64,000 nucleotides of DNA from Caballeronia sordidicola. Lineage in GTDB: Bacteria; Pseudomonadota; Gammaproteobacteria; Burkholderiales; Burkholderiaceae. This document shows, one piece after another, positions 47,957 to 58,237 of this stretch; positions within the stretch are counted from its first letter, which is position 1, and the number at the start of each line of letters is the position of its first letter. Where the stretch lies: assembly GCF_001544455.2 (NCBI RefSeq), contig NZ_FCOC02000005.1, positions 239,596 through 303,595 on the forward strand, read 5' to 3'. Below the pieces are notes generated by a model. That model ran no database searches and was not told the DNA's origin. It worked only from the letters and a program-made list of their open reading frames with translations. A program made the translations under genes and the position numbers.

Positions 47957-48451
47957 TTGAATTTCGAACACCTCATCCAGATCAACGACCCGCTCAACCC
48001 GTTTGTGGAAGCCATGACGCGCGAACAGGTCTGGCAAGGGCTCGTGCTGCGCGCAGAACAGCCGCAACTGTTCGTGATCGGCCTGGACCGATGCGCGATC
48101 CTGTCGCGCGAAGGCGATGTGATCGAACGCGAGTTGCACTACGGCCAGGCGCGCGTGCGCGATCGCGTGACGCTGATTCCCGAAAGCAGCGTGCGCTATG
48201 ACATTTTGCCGACGCCCGAGCACGTGGGGGGGTCGCTCACCATGGCGATAGAACAGCCGGACGAGCTTCAGCTATTCCTGCGCTTCACCTACGCGACCAC
48301 CCTGCCCGTCGCCGACGATCCCAACGCGAGCCCCGACGCCCTGCAAACACAGGAGATCGTGAAGTCGGCGTACAGGGAAGCGGATATCGATACGGTCAGG
48401 TTGATTCGCCAGTTCGCTCATGGCAGCAAACTGGAAGGGCCGCTGCACTGA
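47957..48451 (+). CDS. SRPBCC (AtaL/DUF1857-like) protein
   Basis: The 164-residue protein fits a SRPBCC fold: NFEHLIQINDPLNPFVEAMT, then VRDRVTLIPESSVRYD and a C-terminal helix. A TTG at 47957 with AAGGAAACC before it gives the usual N-terminus; no ATG is available. Function is unknown. Confidence 0.72.
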   Translation: MNFEHLIQINDPLNPFVEAMTREQVWQGLVLRAEQPQLFVIGLDRCAILSREGDVIERELHYGQARVRDRVTLIPESSVRYDILPTPEHVGGSLTMAIEQPDELQLFLRFTYATTLPVADDPNASPDALQTQEIVKSAYREADIDTVRLIRQFAHGSKLEGPLH

Positions 48452-48532
48452 AGGCTGACGCGTTTCGATAGAACAGTACTGGAAAGCCTATGGCTATCGA
48501 AATGTAGAATCGATGAAGACATCGTTGTTGCA

Positions 48533-48551
48533 AATACGAATGGTTATCATT
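48533..48551 (+). promoter_or_regulatory. Possible Fur box before hemP
   Basis: TACGAAT-G-GTTATCA matches the 7-1-7 Fur pattern at about 10 of 14 positions, 40 bases before the hemP start. HemP genes are iron-regulated in Burkholderia. Confidence 0.5.
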
Positions 48552-48589
48552 AAGATTACTCCATCGACTCAACGAACGGACTTCTCGAC

Positions 48590-48847
48590 ATGACCGACAT
48601 CCTGCGCTCCAACACGCTTCGGCTGCGCCGCCCGGTTGAACGGTCCGCCGCGGCGAGCATCGGACGGCCGCGTACCGCTGCAGTGACTACGGCGCGTCCG
48701 GCGACAACCGCATCCACGGAAACCGGCGAGCGCACGTTGCGCAGCGACACGCTGCTGCAAGGTCAAAGTCACATCAGCATCATGCATAACGGCGAGACCT
48801 ATCAGCTACGCGCCACGCGCCTGGGCAAGCTGATTCTCACGAAGTAA
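48590..48847 (+). CDS. hemP: Haemin uptake protein HemP
   Basis: The 85-residue protein ends with the HemP domain: SDTLLQGQSHISIMHNGETY, then QLRATRLGKLILTK. The first half is a low-complexity Ala/Thr/Arg stretch. HemP is a small DNA-binding or uptake-linked factor in iron regulation. It is monocistronic; no hmu genes are adjacent. Confidence 0.88.
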   Translation: MTDILRSNTLRLRRPVERSAAASIGRPRTAAVTTARPATTASTETGERTLRSDTLLQGQSHISIMHNGETYQLRATRLGKLILTK

Positions 48848-49059
48848 CGCGCGTAACACGCATTCATCAGGACAGGATTTCAGTACCGGGTATTGTGGGG
48901 ACCACCTCTTCGAGAGGTGTTTGGCAATAGCCAGCCATGACGGCTTGCACGCGAGAATTTAGACCCCTTCGTGCAAACACCAGCCAGTCGTCGATAGCCA
49001 GCGAAGCCGCTTTTTTTGGTTCCCAGCGAGTGCTTGCGAAAGCACGGTTGATAAAGCAA

Positions 49060-49092
49060 AAAGCACGTTTTCTCGTCGAAAACGTGCTTTTT
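49060..49092. terminator. Bidirectional terminator
   Basis: AAAGCACGTTTTC and GAAAACGTGCTTT form a 13-bp stem with A and T tails, between hemP and the convergent glcG-like gene. Confidence 0.75.
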
Positions 49093-49126
49093 TTATTTGA
49101 ATCCGTACAAGCGTTACGGCTTTCGA

Positions 49127-49540
49127 TCAGACGTTTTCGATACCCAACGCCGCAATGCCCGCCTTCGCCACCGCCGCATCCTGATCCGACTTCACGCCGG
49201 AAACGCCGACCGCGCCAACCAGATCCGCACCAACCATGATCGGCACGCCGCCTTCGAGCATTGCGGTCATCGGCGCACTCAGGAACGCGACGCGGCCCTG
49301 CTTGATCATGTCTTCATAGAGCTTCGTTTCACGCCGGCCGACCGCCGCCGTGCGCGCCTTGCCTGTCGCCATTTCGGCAGTGCTTGCGCCCGCGCCGTCA
49401 AGCCGGTGAAGATGCAGCAGGTGGCCGCCTTCATCGACAATGGCAATCGTCACATTCCACTTGTTCGCCAGCGCATGTGCTTCGGCGGCTGCGGCGATGA
49501 TTTTCACGTCATCATCGGTCAATGCGGGTTTCGTTCTCAT
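49127..49540 (-). CDS. GlcG/HbpS-like haem-binding family protein
   Basis: The 137-residue protein is a single Haem_degrading/GlcG domain with NVTIAIVDEGGHLLHLHRLD and SAPMTAMLEGGVPIMVGADL. Members bind haem or sense oxidative stress; the precise role is unclear. It is downstream of and co-directional with the ftr operon. Confidence 0.85.
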   Translation of the reverse strand: MRTKPALTDDDVKIIAAAAEAHALANKWNVTIAIVDEGGHLLHLHRLDGAGASTAEMATGKARTAAVGRRETKLYEDMIKQGRVAFLSAPMTAMLEGGVPIMVGADLVGAVGVSGVKSDQDAAVAKAGIAALGIENV

Positions 49541-49579
49541 TGGGTCACCTTTGTAGTTGTCGTCGCGAATAGATACAGG

Positions 49580-50989
49580 TTACCGCGAGAAGCCCCAGAA
49601 CATCAGGTACCAGGCGCTATCGACGACAGCCAGCGCCGCGATGAACCACAGCATCGCGGCAACGCCACGCGACATTACGCGACCGGGAACGTATCGTCCG
49701 ATCACATGCCACGCAAGCCACGCGCTCCATAAATTGGCGACGCCAAGCAATCCCAGGCGCACGCCGGGCACCCACCAGAGCGGCAACTGCTCCGCGCGCA
49801 GCAGTGAAACCGTGGTCGCCGACAGCCCCAGGAACACGCCCACGCCCGCAATAGGAATCAGCGCCTGCGTCAAATGATGCAGCCTTGCGAACTCGAAGCG
49901 GCCGAGCATGCGCGTGCCGGCCGCGAGCAAACCCAGCAGCACGGTCCCATAAACCAGCCCGGTCACGACGATGTATCCAATCACCATCGTGCCATCGAGC
50001 CACGAAAAGACGTCGTTTTGCTCGGGGTAATGCGTAAAGAGGAACCACGGCGCGTTGGTGTCGAGCGGCCACAGAATGTTGTGATCGATCAGCCAGCTCG
50101 CGAAAATCTGCTTCAAGTCGACGAACCAGGTGCTCACGGTCCAGTGAAATGCGCCAATCGCAATGCCCAGCAAACCGTACAACACCAGCGCCGTGTCCCA
50201 CGGGTTGGTTCGTTTATCGCCAAGTTTGACGATCTCGGACGAAGGCGAGCGCCACGTAAGCGCGATTGCATCGCGATGACCGCTGCAACGGCCGCACATA
50301 TGACAGTCCGATGCGCCTTTCATGGCCCGCAGCGGCACGAGCGGCGCGCAATTCACCGGAATCACCCGATGCCCGTGCTCGCCCTCTTTATACGACTTGC
50401 GCCACGCGTCCTCGTTGACCTTGTAATGAAACGGCGCCAGGCGCGCCAGCAACGAAAACACGCCATTGACCGGGCACAGGTATTTGCACCAGACGCGCTT
50501 TTCCCGCCCATACAGCACGCCGATGATCATTGCGCCAAGCGTCGATCCACCAAGCACCAGCAGGACGGCTTTTGGATACTGATAAACGCTGACCATCTGA
50601 CCGTAGATGGTCGTGATGCCAAACGCGACAAACGGCCAGCCGCCCCAGCGCAACCAGCGCGGAATTGCCCAGCCTCGCCCGAATTTGCTTGCAAACTCGG
50701 TCAGCGCGCCCTCGGGACACAAAACGCCACACCACACGCGGCCGAGCATCACCATGGACAACAGCACGAACGGCCACCAGATACCCCAGAACACGAACTG
50801 AGCCGCGACCGTCAGGTTGTTCCAGATGTGCGCCGTATTGCCGGGCAACGGCATGACGGCAGGAACCAGAATCAGGAATGCATAGACCAGGACCACAACC
50901 CACTGAATTGCGCGGATTATGCTGCCGTGCTGTTGCATCCATTGCCCGGCTTGTTGAAGCCGGCCGGGCCGATTCATCACGTCGCTCAT
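49580..50989 (-). CDS. ftrD: Iron transport 4Fe-4S membrane protein FtrD
   Basis: The 469-residue protein has about eight membrane segments and ferredoxin-like cysteine clusters of the NapH/NosR/FixG kind: VWCGVLCPEGALTE, WCKYLCPVNGVF and DCHMCGRCSGH. FtrD is the polyferredoxin of the FtrABCD ferrous iron system. It overlaps ftrC by 4 bases. Confidence 0.87.
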   Translation of the reverse strand: MSDVMNRPGRLQQAGQWMQQHGSIIRAIQWVVVLVYAFLILVPAVMPLPGNTAHIWNNLTVAAQFVFWGIWWPFVLLSMVMLGRVWCGVLCPEGALTEFASKFGRGWAIPRWLRWGGWPFVAFGITTIYGQMVSVYQYPKAVLLVLGGSTLGAMIIGVLYGREKRVWCKYLCPVNGVFSLLARLAPFHYKVNEDAWRKSYKEGEHGHRVIPVNCAPLVPLRAMKGASDCHMCGRCSGHRDAIALTWRSPSSEIVKLGDKRTNPWDTALVLYGLLGIAIGAFHWTVSTWFVDLKQIFASWLIDHNILWPLDTNAPWFLFTHYPEQNDVFSWLDGTMVIGYIVVTGLVYGTVLLGLLAAGTRMLGRFEFARLHHLTQALIPIAGVGVFLGLSATTVSLLRAEQLPLWWVPGVRLGLLGVANLWSAWLAWHVIGRYVPGRVMSRGVAAMLWFIAALAVVDSAWYLMFWGFSR

Positions 50990-51831
50990 GCTGCGCGTCT
51001 CGCCGATTTCTGCGCCATGCGGCTTTTCGAACGGCGCAGCAGCAGAAAGATCACCGCCCAGTAAACCACGTATGCAATCAGGTTCATGCCGGCCGGATGC
51101 GCGCGATATCCGGTGAGCGTCGCGACCAGTGAACCAAACGTGCTGGAGTCATCGAGTAGCCAGGACGAATTCCAGACCTGGTTCACCACCACGGGCAGAA
51201 TTTCCTTGTCGATAAGCTTGTCCACGCCTGTCTCGAACAGCCCGGCGGCGAGGAACAGCAACATGATTTCGGTCACGCGGAAAAACAGGCGCCACGAGAA
51301 GATCTTGCCGCCAAGCTGCAGCAGATAGAACGTGAAAAACGCGAGCGCAAGACCGATCACAACCGCGAGATATTGCATTGAATCGACGTGACCCGATTGC
51401 CCGAAGCCCAGGCCGTACAGGAAAATCACCGTCTCGCTGCCTTCGCGTGCAATGGCAAGCGCGACCAGCAGCGTTACGCCCCACCAGTTGGCGTCCTGCT
51501 TGCTTTTTTGCAGCGAGGCTTCCATATCGCGCTTCATCGAGCGGCCATGGTGTTTCATCCACAGCACCATCTGCACGATCAGCACGCACGCCACCAGAAC
51601 CATTGCGGTCTGGAAATAGTCCTGCGCGTCGCCGGACAGCACTTCCGTGAAACCCACCAGCGCCGCGCCAAGCGCCACGGCGGCCAGCAAGCCGATCGCC
51701 ACGCCCGCCCACAAATACGGGATGCCGCGCCGCGCCTCGGCGTCGCCGTTTTTCAGCCATGCATACAGGATGCCGACGACCAGCAGCGCCTCGACACTTT
51801 CCCGCCACACGATGAAAAGAACCTGACCCAT
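50986..51831 (-). CDS. ftrC: FTR1-family iron permease FtrC
   Basis: The 281-residue protein has seven hydrophobic segments and two iron-binding REXXE motifs: RESVE near the N-terminus and REGSE in AIAREGSETVIFLYG. It is the iron permease of FtrABCD. The ATG at 51831 follows GGAGAGAAGG, so the ATG at 51864 is not preferred. Confidence 0.9.
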   Translation of the reverse strand: MGQVLFIVWRESVEALLVVGILYAWLKNGDAEARRGIPYLWAGVAIGLLAAVALGAALVGFTEVLSGDAQDYFQTAMVLVACVLIVQMVLWMKHHGRSMKRDMEASLQKSKQDANWWGVTLLVALAIAREGSETVIFLYGLGFGQSGHVDSMQYLAVVIGLALAFFTFYLLQLGGKIFSWRLFFRVTEIMLLFLAAGLFETGVDKLIDKEILPVVVNQVWNSSWLLDDSSTFGSLVATLTGYRAHPAGMNLIAYVVYWAVIFLLLRRSKSRMAQKSARRAA

Positions 51832-51866
51832 TACCTTCTCTCCCGCTCTACCGAGCCGATGCAACT

Positions 51867-52214
51867 CTACTTCGCGACGATGACGCCTTGCGCCGACTGA
51901 TGGAAATCGTCGAAGAACTTGTATTCGCCCTTGTCGAGCGGCGCGATCACGACAAAAGAATCGGCGCCCGGGGCGAGCACTTTTTCCTTGCGCAACTGAA
52001 TCGATTCAAATTCCGCCGCGCCCTTGCCAATGTTGTGCACCTCGATCTTGATGCGCACGCCCGCCGGTACTTCGATACGCGCGGGATTCAGCTTGCCGTC
52101 ATTCATTTCCAGCTTAAAAGTCGGGAGGTCGGCAGCTTGCGCCGAAGCAGCGCTGGCCAGCCAACCGGCAGTGATCGCGAGCGATGCGGCGATCAATCTG
52201 TATTTACGTGTCAT
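51867..52214 (-). CDS. ftrB: Periplasmic cupredoxin-like protein FtrB
   Basis: The 115-residue protein has a signal peptide (to about ASAQA) and a cupredoxin-like domain with GVRIKIEVHNIGKGAAEFES and KGEYKFFDDFHQSAQGVIV. FtrB oxidises ferrous iron before transport. The M at 52214 begins a normal signal sequence; the longer frame is noise. Confidence 0.83.
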   Translation of the reverse strand: MTRKYRLIAASLAITAGWLASAASAQAADLPTFKLEMNDGKLNPARIEVPAGVRIKIEVHNIGKGAAEFESIQLRKEKVLAPGADSFVVIAPLDKGEYKFFDDFHQSAQGVIVAK

Positions 52215-52302
52215 GCATCCTTCCTGGCTGCGCTGTCCGGCGCTCGCTCGTCGCAACGTGCGCACATTACGCCGGACACCTGAGTCCAACTTGGTGACCG
52301 GT

Positions 52303-52851
52303 TTAGTAACCGCCCTTCTTGCCGATGCCGGCGAACGGAAAGTCATACTCGATCGTGTACGGCTTGAACCACGGACCCACGCCGGTTTCCTTGTCGACGT
52401 GACGGCCAAACGCCATGTGGCCGGTTTGCATCGGCGGCGCAATGTTGAGTTTCAAGTGATATTTGCCCGGACCGAAGAGCTTGACGTTGTCGCCGTAGTG
52501 CGGGCCGTCGTTCGCGACCATGGCCATCAGGTCGCCCTTGATGGTTTGCGTCGTGCCGACTTTCGTCAGTTCGTATGTGACTTGCAGGTAAGGCATCCAG
52601 TCGCCTTCGGCAAAGCCGGTCGGATTGTTCTTCACTGCATGGATGTCGGCCTCGAGGTGGACGTCCGAGTCCGACGCCTTGCGCATCATGCCTTCTGGTT
52701 CCATCGTGATCGGCTGCAGGTAAACCGCGCCGACTTCCATCCCGTTCTGGATGTTCTGCTTGCCGATCGGATATTCGGCAGCCGATGCCGACGCCATTGC
52801 CGCAAAAGCGGCTGCGGCTACCGAGCCGCATACCAAAGTTGAGACCTTCAT
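52303..52851 (-). CDS. ftrA: Periplasmic iron-binding protein FtrA
   Basis: The 182-residue protein is a P19/Tp34-type iron-binding protein with a signal peptide. Met and His residues form the binding surface: EPEGMMRKASDSDVHLEADIHA and MQTGHMAFGRHVD. It captures ferrous iron for FtrBCD. Confidence 0.88.
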   Translation of the reverse strand: MKVSTLVCGSVAAAAFAAMASASAAEYPIGKQNIQNGMEVGAVYLQPITMEPEGMMRKASDSDVHLEADIHAVKNNPTGFAEGDWMPYLQVTYELTKVGTTQTIKGDLMAMVANDGPHYGDNVKLFGPGKYHLKLNIAPPMQTGHMAFGRHVDKETGVGPWFKPYTIEYDFPFAGIGKKGGY

Positions 52852-52938
52852 CCACTACTCCTTGTTGTTATTGACCGGTGCGTCCGGTCCGACCCGATTG
52901 TTTGCCAACGCGCCAACATTAACCGCAAAAATTCCGAA

Positions 52939-52977
52939 TGAGAATGCAATGTGAAAGCTTAATACGAACCATTCTCA
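52939..52977. promoter_or_regulatory. Possible Fur half-sites before ftrA
   Basis: TGAGAAT (52939-52945) and ATTCTCA (52971-52977) face each other, each one base off the Fur half-site. Neither is in a full 7-1-7 arrangement. Confidence 0.3.
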
Positions 52978-53032
52978 ATGATTGGGAAGTTTAGCATCGA
53001 TTGGAGGGACGAACAATTCGATGAAGCGAAAC

Positions 53033-53056
53033 AAAGCCTTGTCGCGACAAGGCTTT
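53033..53056. terminator. Palindrome in front of the ftr operon
   Basis: AAAGCCTTGTCG and its complement form a perfect 24-bp palindrome followed by T. It may back up the uvrB terminator. Confidence 0.55.
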
Positions 53057-53084
53057 TGGCGTGATCTGACCTTGGTCCGCACAT

Positions 53085-53111
53085 AAAAAACAGCGGGCTC
53101 TGGAAGCCCGC
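53085..53111 (-). terminator. uvrB terminator
   Basis: GCGGGCT and AGCCCGC form the stem, followed on the minus strand by six T, about 30 bases past the uvrB stop. Confidence 0.75.
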
Positions 53112-53139
53112 CGCCCGACCTTCCGTAGCCACAAAGGGC

Positions 53140-55221
53140 TCAGAGATGATCGCCTACGTTCGCGCCGAAAACACGCTGCCGCAATAGCGACAGTTGGTCG
53201 CGCGTCTGCGCCGCTTTCTCGAATTCGAGGTTTTTCGCGTGATCCATCATCTGTTTTTCCAGCCGCTTGATTTCCTTCGAAATCTGCTTTTCGGACATAT
53301 CTTCAAACTTCGCACGTGTTTGTGCTTCCTTCAGCTCGGCACGCGCGTCGTCCACGTTGTAGACGCCATCAATGATGTCCTTGATCCGCTTCGTCACGCC
53401 GCGCGGCGTGATGCCTGCCGCGAGGTTGTGCGCTATCTGCTTCGTGCGCCGGCGCTCGGTCTCGCCGATGGCGCGTTTCATGGAATCCGTCATGTTGTCG
53501 GCATAGAGAATCGCCTTGCCGTTTACGTTCCGGGCCGCCCGGCCGATCGTCTGGATCAGCGAACGTTCGGCGCGCAGAAAGCCTTCCTTGTCGGCATCGA
53601 GAATCGCAACGAGCGAAACTTCCGGAATATCGAGCCCTTCCCGCAACAAGTTGATGCCGACCAGCACGTCGAACGAACCGAGACGCAGGTCGCGGATGAT
53701 TTCCACGCGCTCGACGGTGTCGATGTCGCTGTGCAAATAGCGCACCTTCACGCCGTGATCTGCCAGGAATTCGGTGAGCTGCTCGGCCATACGCTTGGTC
53801 AGCACCGTCACCAGCACGCGCTCGTGCACCTTCACGCGCGCGTTGATCTCGCCGAGCACGTCGTCCACTTGCGAGCGCGCGGGACGCACCTCGATCTCGG
53901 GATCGACCAGACCTGTTGGCCGCACCAGTTGTTCGGCGACCTGTCCAGACGTGCGGTTTTCGTAATCCGCGGGCGTCGCCGAGACGAACACGGCCTGACG
54001 CATCTTTCGTTCGAACTCGTTGAATTTCAGCGGCCGGTTATCCAGCGCCGACGGCATCCGGAACCCGTAGTCGACCAGATTCTCCTTGCGCGCCCGGTCG
54101 CCGTTGTACATGCCATTCAACTGACCGATCAGCACGTGCGACTCGTCCAGCAGCATCAGCGCGTCGGGCGGCAGGTAATCAACCAGCGTGGGCGGCGGTT
54201 CGCCGGGCGCGGCGCCCGAGAAATGCCGCGAATAATTCTCGATGCCTTTGCAGAAACCCAGTTCCTGCAGCATTTCGAGATCGAAGCGCGTGCGCTGTTC
54301 CAGCCGCTGCGCCTCCACCAGCTTGCCGTCCTTGTGGAAGAACTCTAAGCGCTCGCGCAGTTCGGCCTTGATTGTTTCTATGGCGCGCATCACCGTGTCG
54401 CGCGGCGTTACATAATGCGACGACGGATACACGGTAAAACGCGGAATCTTGTTGCGCACGCGGCCGGTGAGCGGATCGAAGAGTTGCATCGACTCGATTT
54501 CGTCGTCGAAAAGCTCTACGCGCACGGCCATTTCGGCGTGCTCGGCCGGGAAGATATCGATGGTGTCGCCGCGCACACGGAAACTGCCCCGCGAAAAATC
54601 CGCTTCGTTGCGGTTGTATTGCATGGCGATCAGCCGCGCGATGATGTCGCGCTGACCCATCTTGTCGCCCGTGCGCAACGTCAGAATCATCTTGTGATAT
54701 TCCGACGGATTGCCGATACCGTAGATTGCGGAAACCGTCGCCACGATCACCACGTCGCGCCGTTCGAGCAGGCTTTTCGTCGCGGAAAGGCGCATTTGCT
54801 CGATATGCTCGTTGATCGACGAATCCTTCTCGATAAACAAATCTCGTTGCGGAACGTAGGCTTCCGGCTGGTAATAATCGTAGTAGGAAACAAAATATTC
54901 CACGGCATTGCGCGGAAAAAACTCGCGAAACTCCGCGTACAACTGCGCGGCGAGCGTTTTATTGGGCGCAAACACAATGGCCGGACGGCCCATGCGCGCG
55001 ATCACGTTCGCCATGGTGAAAGTCTTGCCGGAACCCGTCACGCCGAGCAGCGTCTGAAATGACAGGCCGTCCTCGATCCCCTCGACGAGCGTCGCGATTG
55101 CCGTCGGCTGATCGCCCGCTGGCGGATACGGTTGATAAAGCTGGAATGGCGAACCCTCGAAAGTCACAAACTTCGACTCGTCGAGCGTTTCTGCGGCGTC
55201 TACTAGCGGGGTATCGGACAT
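53140..55221 (-). CDS. uvrB: Excinuclease ABC subunit B
   Basis: At 693 residues it has normal length. Walker [14 protein letters not shown], the beta-hairpin with [20 protein letters not shown], the DESHV helicase motif and the C-terminal UvrC-binding motif ([20 protein letters not shown]) are present. It verifies DNA damage in nucleotide excision repair. It is divergent from tyrB. Confidence 0.97.
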   Translation of the reverse strand: MSDTPLVDAAETLDESKFVTFEGSPFQLYQPYPPAGDQPTAIATLVEGIEDGLSFQTLLGVTGSGKTFTMANVIARMGRPAIVFAPNKTLAAQLYAEFREFFPRNAVEYFVSYYDYYQPEAYVPQRDLFIEKDSSINEHIEQMRLSATKSLLERRDVVIVATVSAIYGIGNPSEYHKMILTLRTGDKMGQRDIIARLIAMQYNRNEADFSRGSFRVRGDTIDIFPAEHAEMAVRVELFDDEIESMQLFDPLTGRVRNKIPRFTVYPSSHYVTPRDTVMRAIETIKAELRERLEFFHKDGKLVEAQRLEQRTRFDLEMLQELGFCKGIENYSRHFSGAAPGEPPPTLVDYLPPDALMLLDESHVLIGQLNGMYNGDRARKENLVDYGFRMPSALDNRPLKFNEFERKMRQAVFVSATPADYENRTSGQVAEQLVRPTGLVDPEIEVRPARSQVDDVLGEINARVKVHERVLVTVLTKRMAEQLTEFLADHGVKVRYLHSDIDTVERVEIIRDLRLGSFDVLVGINLLREGLDIPEVSLVAILDADKEGFLRAERSLIQTIGRAARNVNGKAILYADNMTDSMKRAIGETERRRTKQIAHNLAAGITPRGVTKRIKDIIDGVYNVDDARAELKEAQTRAKFEDMSEKQISKEIKRLEKQMMDHAKNLEFEKAAQTRDQLSLLRQRVFGANVGDHL

Positions 55222-55686
55222 GAGGAAACGGTGCCTTTGGCCGAGAGCAAACCTCCATTCTAGCGGTTCGCGCTGGAGCGGGTTTGACGGCGGATCAGGG
55301 TTATTGGAGTGATTCCGGGGATCGGTGGCGGTTCAGCGTTGATTAGCACGCGCTCGCCGGATGTTTTCCAGATGAGGCGGCAGCGCCAAAACGCAAGTGC
55401 TTGTTTTCGCGAATGAAAGCATTCCGACGCTCGTTTGATAATTCCGCCAGCCTCATATTGTTTGCCGTCGAAATTCGCGAATCCGACAGCCACAAAACTC
55501 GAAATTCATTCGTTTCTTCCGCCTCTTCTCACCGAAAAGCGCCGTTCAATTCGTTACAATGCCGAACTGGGGTTTTCATCGATGGAAAGGAGTTTTTTGT
55601 CAACTCCCCGCCGCGCGGTCGAACACAGCATGCCGCGACTTCCATCCCGAACGCCGCGCACGCCTTTCCACTACCGCCGATAAATC
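55222..55686. other. 465-base divergent intergenic region
   Basis: It lies between uvrB and tyrB and should hold both promoters. Open frames here (for example 55260-55493, minus) have no ribosome site or domain character. Confidence 0.4.
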
Positions 55687-56886
55687 ATGTCCCTCTTCTC
55701 AGCAGTCGAGCTTGCCCCCCGTGATCCGATTCTGGGTCTGAACGAAGCCTTCAATGCCGATCCGCGCAGCACCAAGGTCAATCTCGGCGTGGGCGTGTAT
55801 TTCAACGAAGAAGGCAAGATTCCGCTCTTGCGCGCCGTCCGTGAGGCCGAAAAAGCCCGCGTCGAACTGGCCGCGCCGCGGGGATATCTGCCCATGGAAG
55901 GCATTGCCGCTTACGACGCGGCCGTTCAAAAACTGCTGCTTGGCAACGATTCCCCCCTGATCGCGGAGGGTCGCGTGATCACGGCCCAGGCACTCGGCGG
56001 AACCGGCGCGCTGAAGATTGGCGCTGACTTCCTGAAGCGCCTCAACCCGGCAGGCAAGGTCGCCATTAGCGACCCGAGCTGGGAGAACCATCGCGCGTTG
56101 TTCGAGTACGCCGGTTTCGAAGTCCTGAACTATCCGTACTACGACGCAGCCACGCACGGCGTGAAGTTCGAGGCCATGCTCGAAGCGTTCAACAGCTATC
56201 CGGCAGGTACGGTTGTCGTGCTGCACGCGTGCTGCCACAACCCGACCGGCGTCGATCTTACCCCGGCGCAGTGGGAACAAGTCGTGGCAACGGTCAAGGC
56301 ACGCTCGCTGCTGCCATTCCTCGACATCGCGTATCAGGGCTTCGGCGAAAACATCGACGCCGATGCAGCAGCCGTGCGCCTGTTCGCCAAGGCCGACATC
56401 AACATCTTCGTGTCGTCGTCTTTCTCCAAGTCGTTCTCGCTGTACGGCGAGCGCGTCGGCGCACTGTCGATCATCACGAGCGGCAAGGAAGAAGCTGCCC
56501 GCGTGCTGTCGCAACTCAAGCGCGTGATCCGCACCAACTATTCGAACCCGCCAACCCACGGCGGGTCGGTAGTCGCCGCCGTGCTCGCTTCGCCGGAACT
56601 GCGCGCGACGTGGGAGCAGGAACTTGGCGAGATGCGCGACCGGATCCGCGCAATGCGCAATGGCCTGGTCGAGCAGATCAAGGCAGCGGGCGTCGAACGC
56701 GACTTCAGCTTTGTGAACAAGCAACGCGGCATGTTCTCGTACTCCGGACTGACCGCACCGCAAGTCGATCGCCTGCGTGAAGAGTTTGGCATCTACGCAG
56801 TAAGCACGGGCCGGATCTGCGTGGCTGCACTGAACACCCGCAACCTCGAAGTCGTGGCAAACGCCATTGCAGCCGTGCTGAAGTAA
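55687..56886 (+). CDS. tyrB: Aromatic amino acid aminotransferase
   Basis: The 399-residue class I aminotransferase has the PLP lysine in SSSFSKSFSLYGERVGAL and the ACCHNPTGVDLT motif. It resembles TyrB/AspC; the TyrB call comes from its neighbourhood with uvrB in Burkholderiaceae. It transaminates aromatic keto acids and aspartate. Confidence 0.9.
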   Translation: MSLFSAVELAPRDPILGLNEAFNADPRSTKVNLGVGVYFNEEGKIPLLRAVREAEKARVELAAPRGYLPMEGIAAYDAAVQKLLLGNDSPLIAEGRVITAQALGGTGALKIGADFLKRLNPAGKVAISDPSWENHRALFEYAGFEVLNYPYYDAATHGVKFEAMLEAFNSYPAGTVVVLHACCHNPTGVDLTPAQWEQVVATVKARSLLPFLDIAYQGFGENIDADAAAVRLFAKADINIFVSSSFSKSFSLYGERVGALSIITSGKEEAARVLSQLKRVIRTNYSNPPTHGGSVVAAVLASPELRATWEQELGEMRDRIRAMRNGLVEQIKAAGVERDFSFVNKQRGMFSYSGLTAPQVDRLREEFGIYAVSTGRICVAALNTRNLEVVANAIAAVLK

Positions 56887-56905
56887 GTTTTTTGCACGCC
56901 CCTGA

Positions 56906-56934
56906 AACGGCGCTCCTTGTGGGCGCCGTTTTTT
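56906..56934 (+). terminator. tyrB terminator
   Basis: AACGGCGC and GCGCCGTT with a 9-base loop, then six T. Confidence 0.8.
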
Positions 56935-56950
56935 ATGCTGCGCGGCCGTG

Positions 56951-58237
56951 CTAGCGCCCGTCGCGGTGGATATCGTGGGTGATGAAGCCGGAATCATTCT
57001 GCGGCATATCCAGCCAGTCACGATGGCCGAGCGTGCCACGAATGTCAGTGAGTCCGCTTGCCCAATGCTCCTGCATTGTCGACAACCCAAACTGATAGTC
57101 CTTGTAGTGCCCCTCGAACTCCTTGTGCCTGTAAATAAGGTGAATCACGTTGTAGCGCTTCGAGCACGCAAGTTCTTCCGCGGCCTTGCACCACGGATCG
57201 CTGTTTCGAACGTCTACCGGTACTTTCTCGAGCACTTCCCTCAAGACATTCCGAAATCGCTGCGAACGTTGCATGGTGTCGGTGACGAGCCGCGTGCGGC
57301 TGGAATACTGGACGTCCTTCACCCGTCCCATTACGTCGACAATGCTGTCCGGCACTGGGCCCTTCGCACTCCACAAGTCGACCTGGAACGCGAGCGTGTC
57401 GCGACGCGGCGTGGCCTGGGCAATCTCATAGAGCGGCGTATTCGACATGAGCCCGCCATCCCAGAAATACTCGCCATCAATTTCGACTGCAGCGAATCCT
57501 GGTGGCAGCGCGCCGGACGCCATGAAATGTTCCGCACGCAGTTTCATGCGCGTGTTGTCGAAGTACGCAAAGTTCCCGGTTGCCACATTGACGGCGCCCA
57601 CCGATACCCGCGTTTCCCGCGAGTTGATCCGGTCGAAATCGCAAAGCTGTTCGAGCGTTGCCTTCAACGGCCGTGTGTCATAGGAACTGGCCGTGGCGGG
57701 GTCGCCCGCAGCCAACGGCGACGGCGGCGGAAACCGCGGCACGAAAAATCCCTTCTGGCCTTCCACCAGCGCGCTCGCCGCCTGCATCGCCGTGAAGGCC
57801 TTGCGAATTTCATCGGTGGAATTAAAGAATGCGTGCTCGACGAATGCCGGCAACGGCGGCATGAAAGCCGGCTGGCAGATCGTTTCCCAAAATTCGAGCA
57901 GGCGCGGCACCCTGTTCTCCGGCGCATTCCCCGCAATGATTGCCGTGTTCAACGCGCCGATGGAGATCCCGGCAATCCAGTTCGGATGAATCCCCGCTTC
58001 GTTCAATCCCTGATAAACGCCACCCTGATAGGCACCGAGCGCCCCGCCTCCTTGCAGCATCAACGCAATGGTTTCGTATGGCGGCAACTTGATCGCCCTC
58101 GCCGTATCCGGGCTGGGCGACGCCGCTGCTTCCGTTGGTCCTGCAAGATCAAGCGAAGTCACTTCGCGGGGCTCTTTCATTACCTTCGAGCGCTTTGACC
58201 CTGCACGCGCGTTGACACTGTTCGTCCGTTCTGCCAT
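56951..58237 (-). CDS. Patatin-like phospholipase
   Basis: The 428-residue protein has a patatin domain with oxyanion loop QGGGALGAYQ, nucleophile serine in GISIGALN and the Asp of the dyad in DGGLMSNTP. A DUF3734-like C-terminal region follows. It probably hydrolyses lipids. The ATG at 58237 has ACAGGAG before it. It converges on tyrB. Confidence 0.88.
   Translation of the reverse strand: MAERTNSVNARAGSKRSKVMKEPREVTSLDLAGPTEAAASPSPDTARAIKLPPYETIALMLQGGGALGAYQGGVYQGLNEAGIHPNWIAGISIGALNTAIIAGNAPENRVPRLLEFWETICQPAFMPPLPAFVEHAFFNSTDEIRKAFTAMQAASALVEGQKGFFVPRFPPPSPLAAGDPATASSYDTRPLKATLEQLCDFDRINSRETRVSVGAVNVATGNFAYFDNTRMKLRAEHFMASGALPPGFAAVEIDGEYFWDGGLMSNTPLYEIAQATPRRDTLAFQVDLWSAKGPVPDSIVDVMGRVKDVQYSSRTRLVTDTMQRSQRFRNVLREVLEKVPVDVRNSDPWCKAAEELACSKRYNVIHLIYRHKEFEGHYKDYQFGLSTMQEHWASGLTDIRGTLGHRDWLDMPQNDSGFITHDIHRDGR

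Noticed and set aside
55260..55493. 77-codon frame between uvrB and tyrB
   Set aside because: No ribosome site or domain; likely random in the promoter region.
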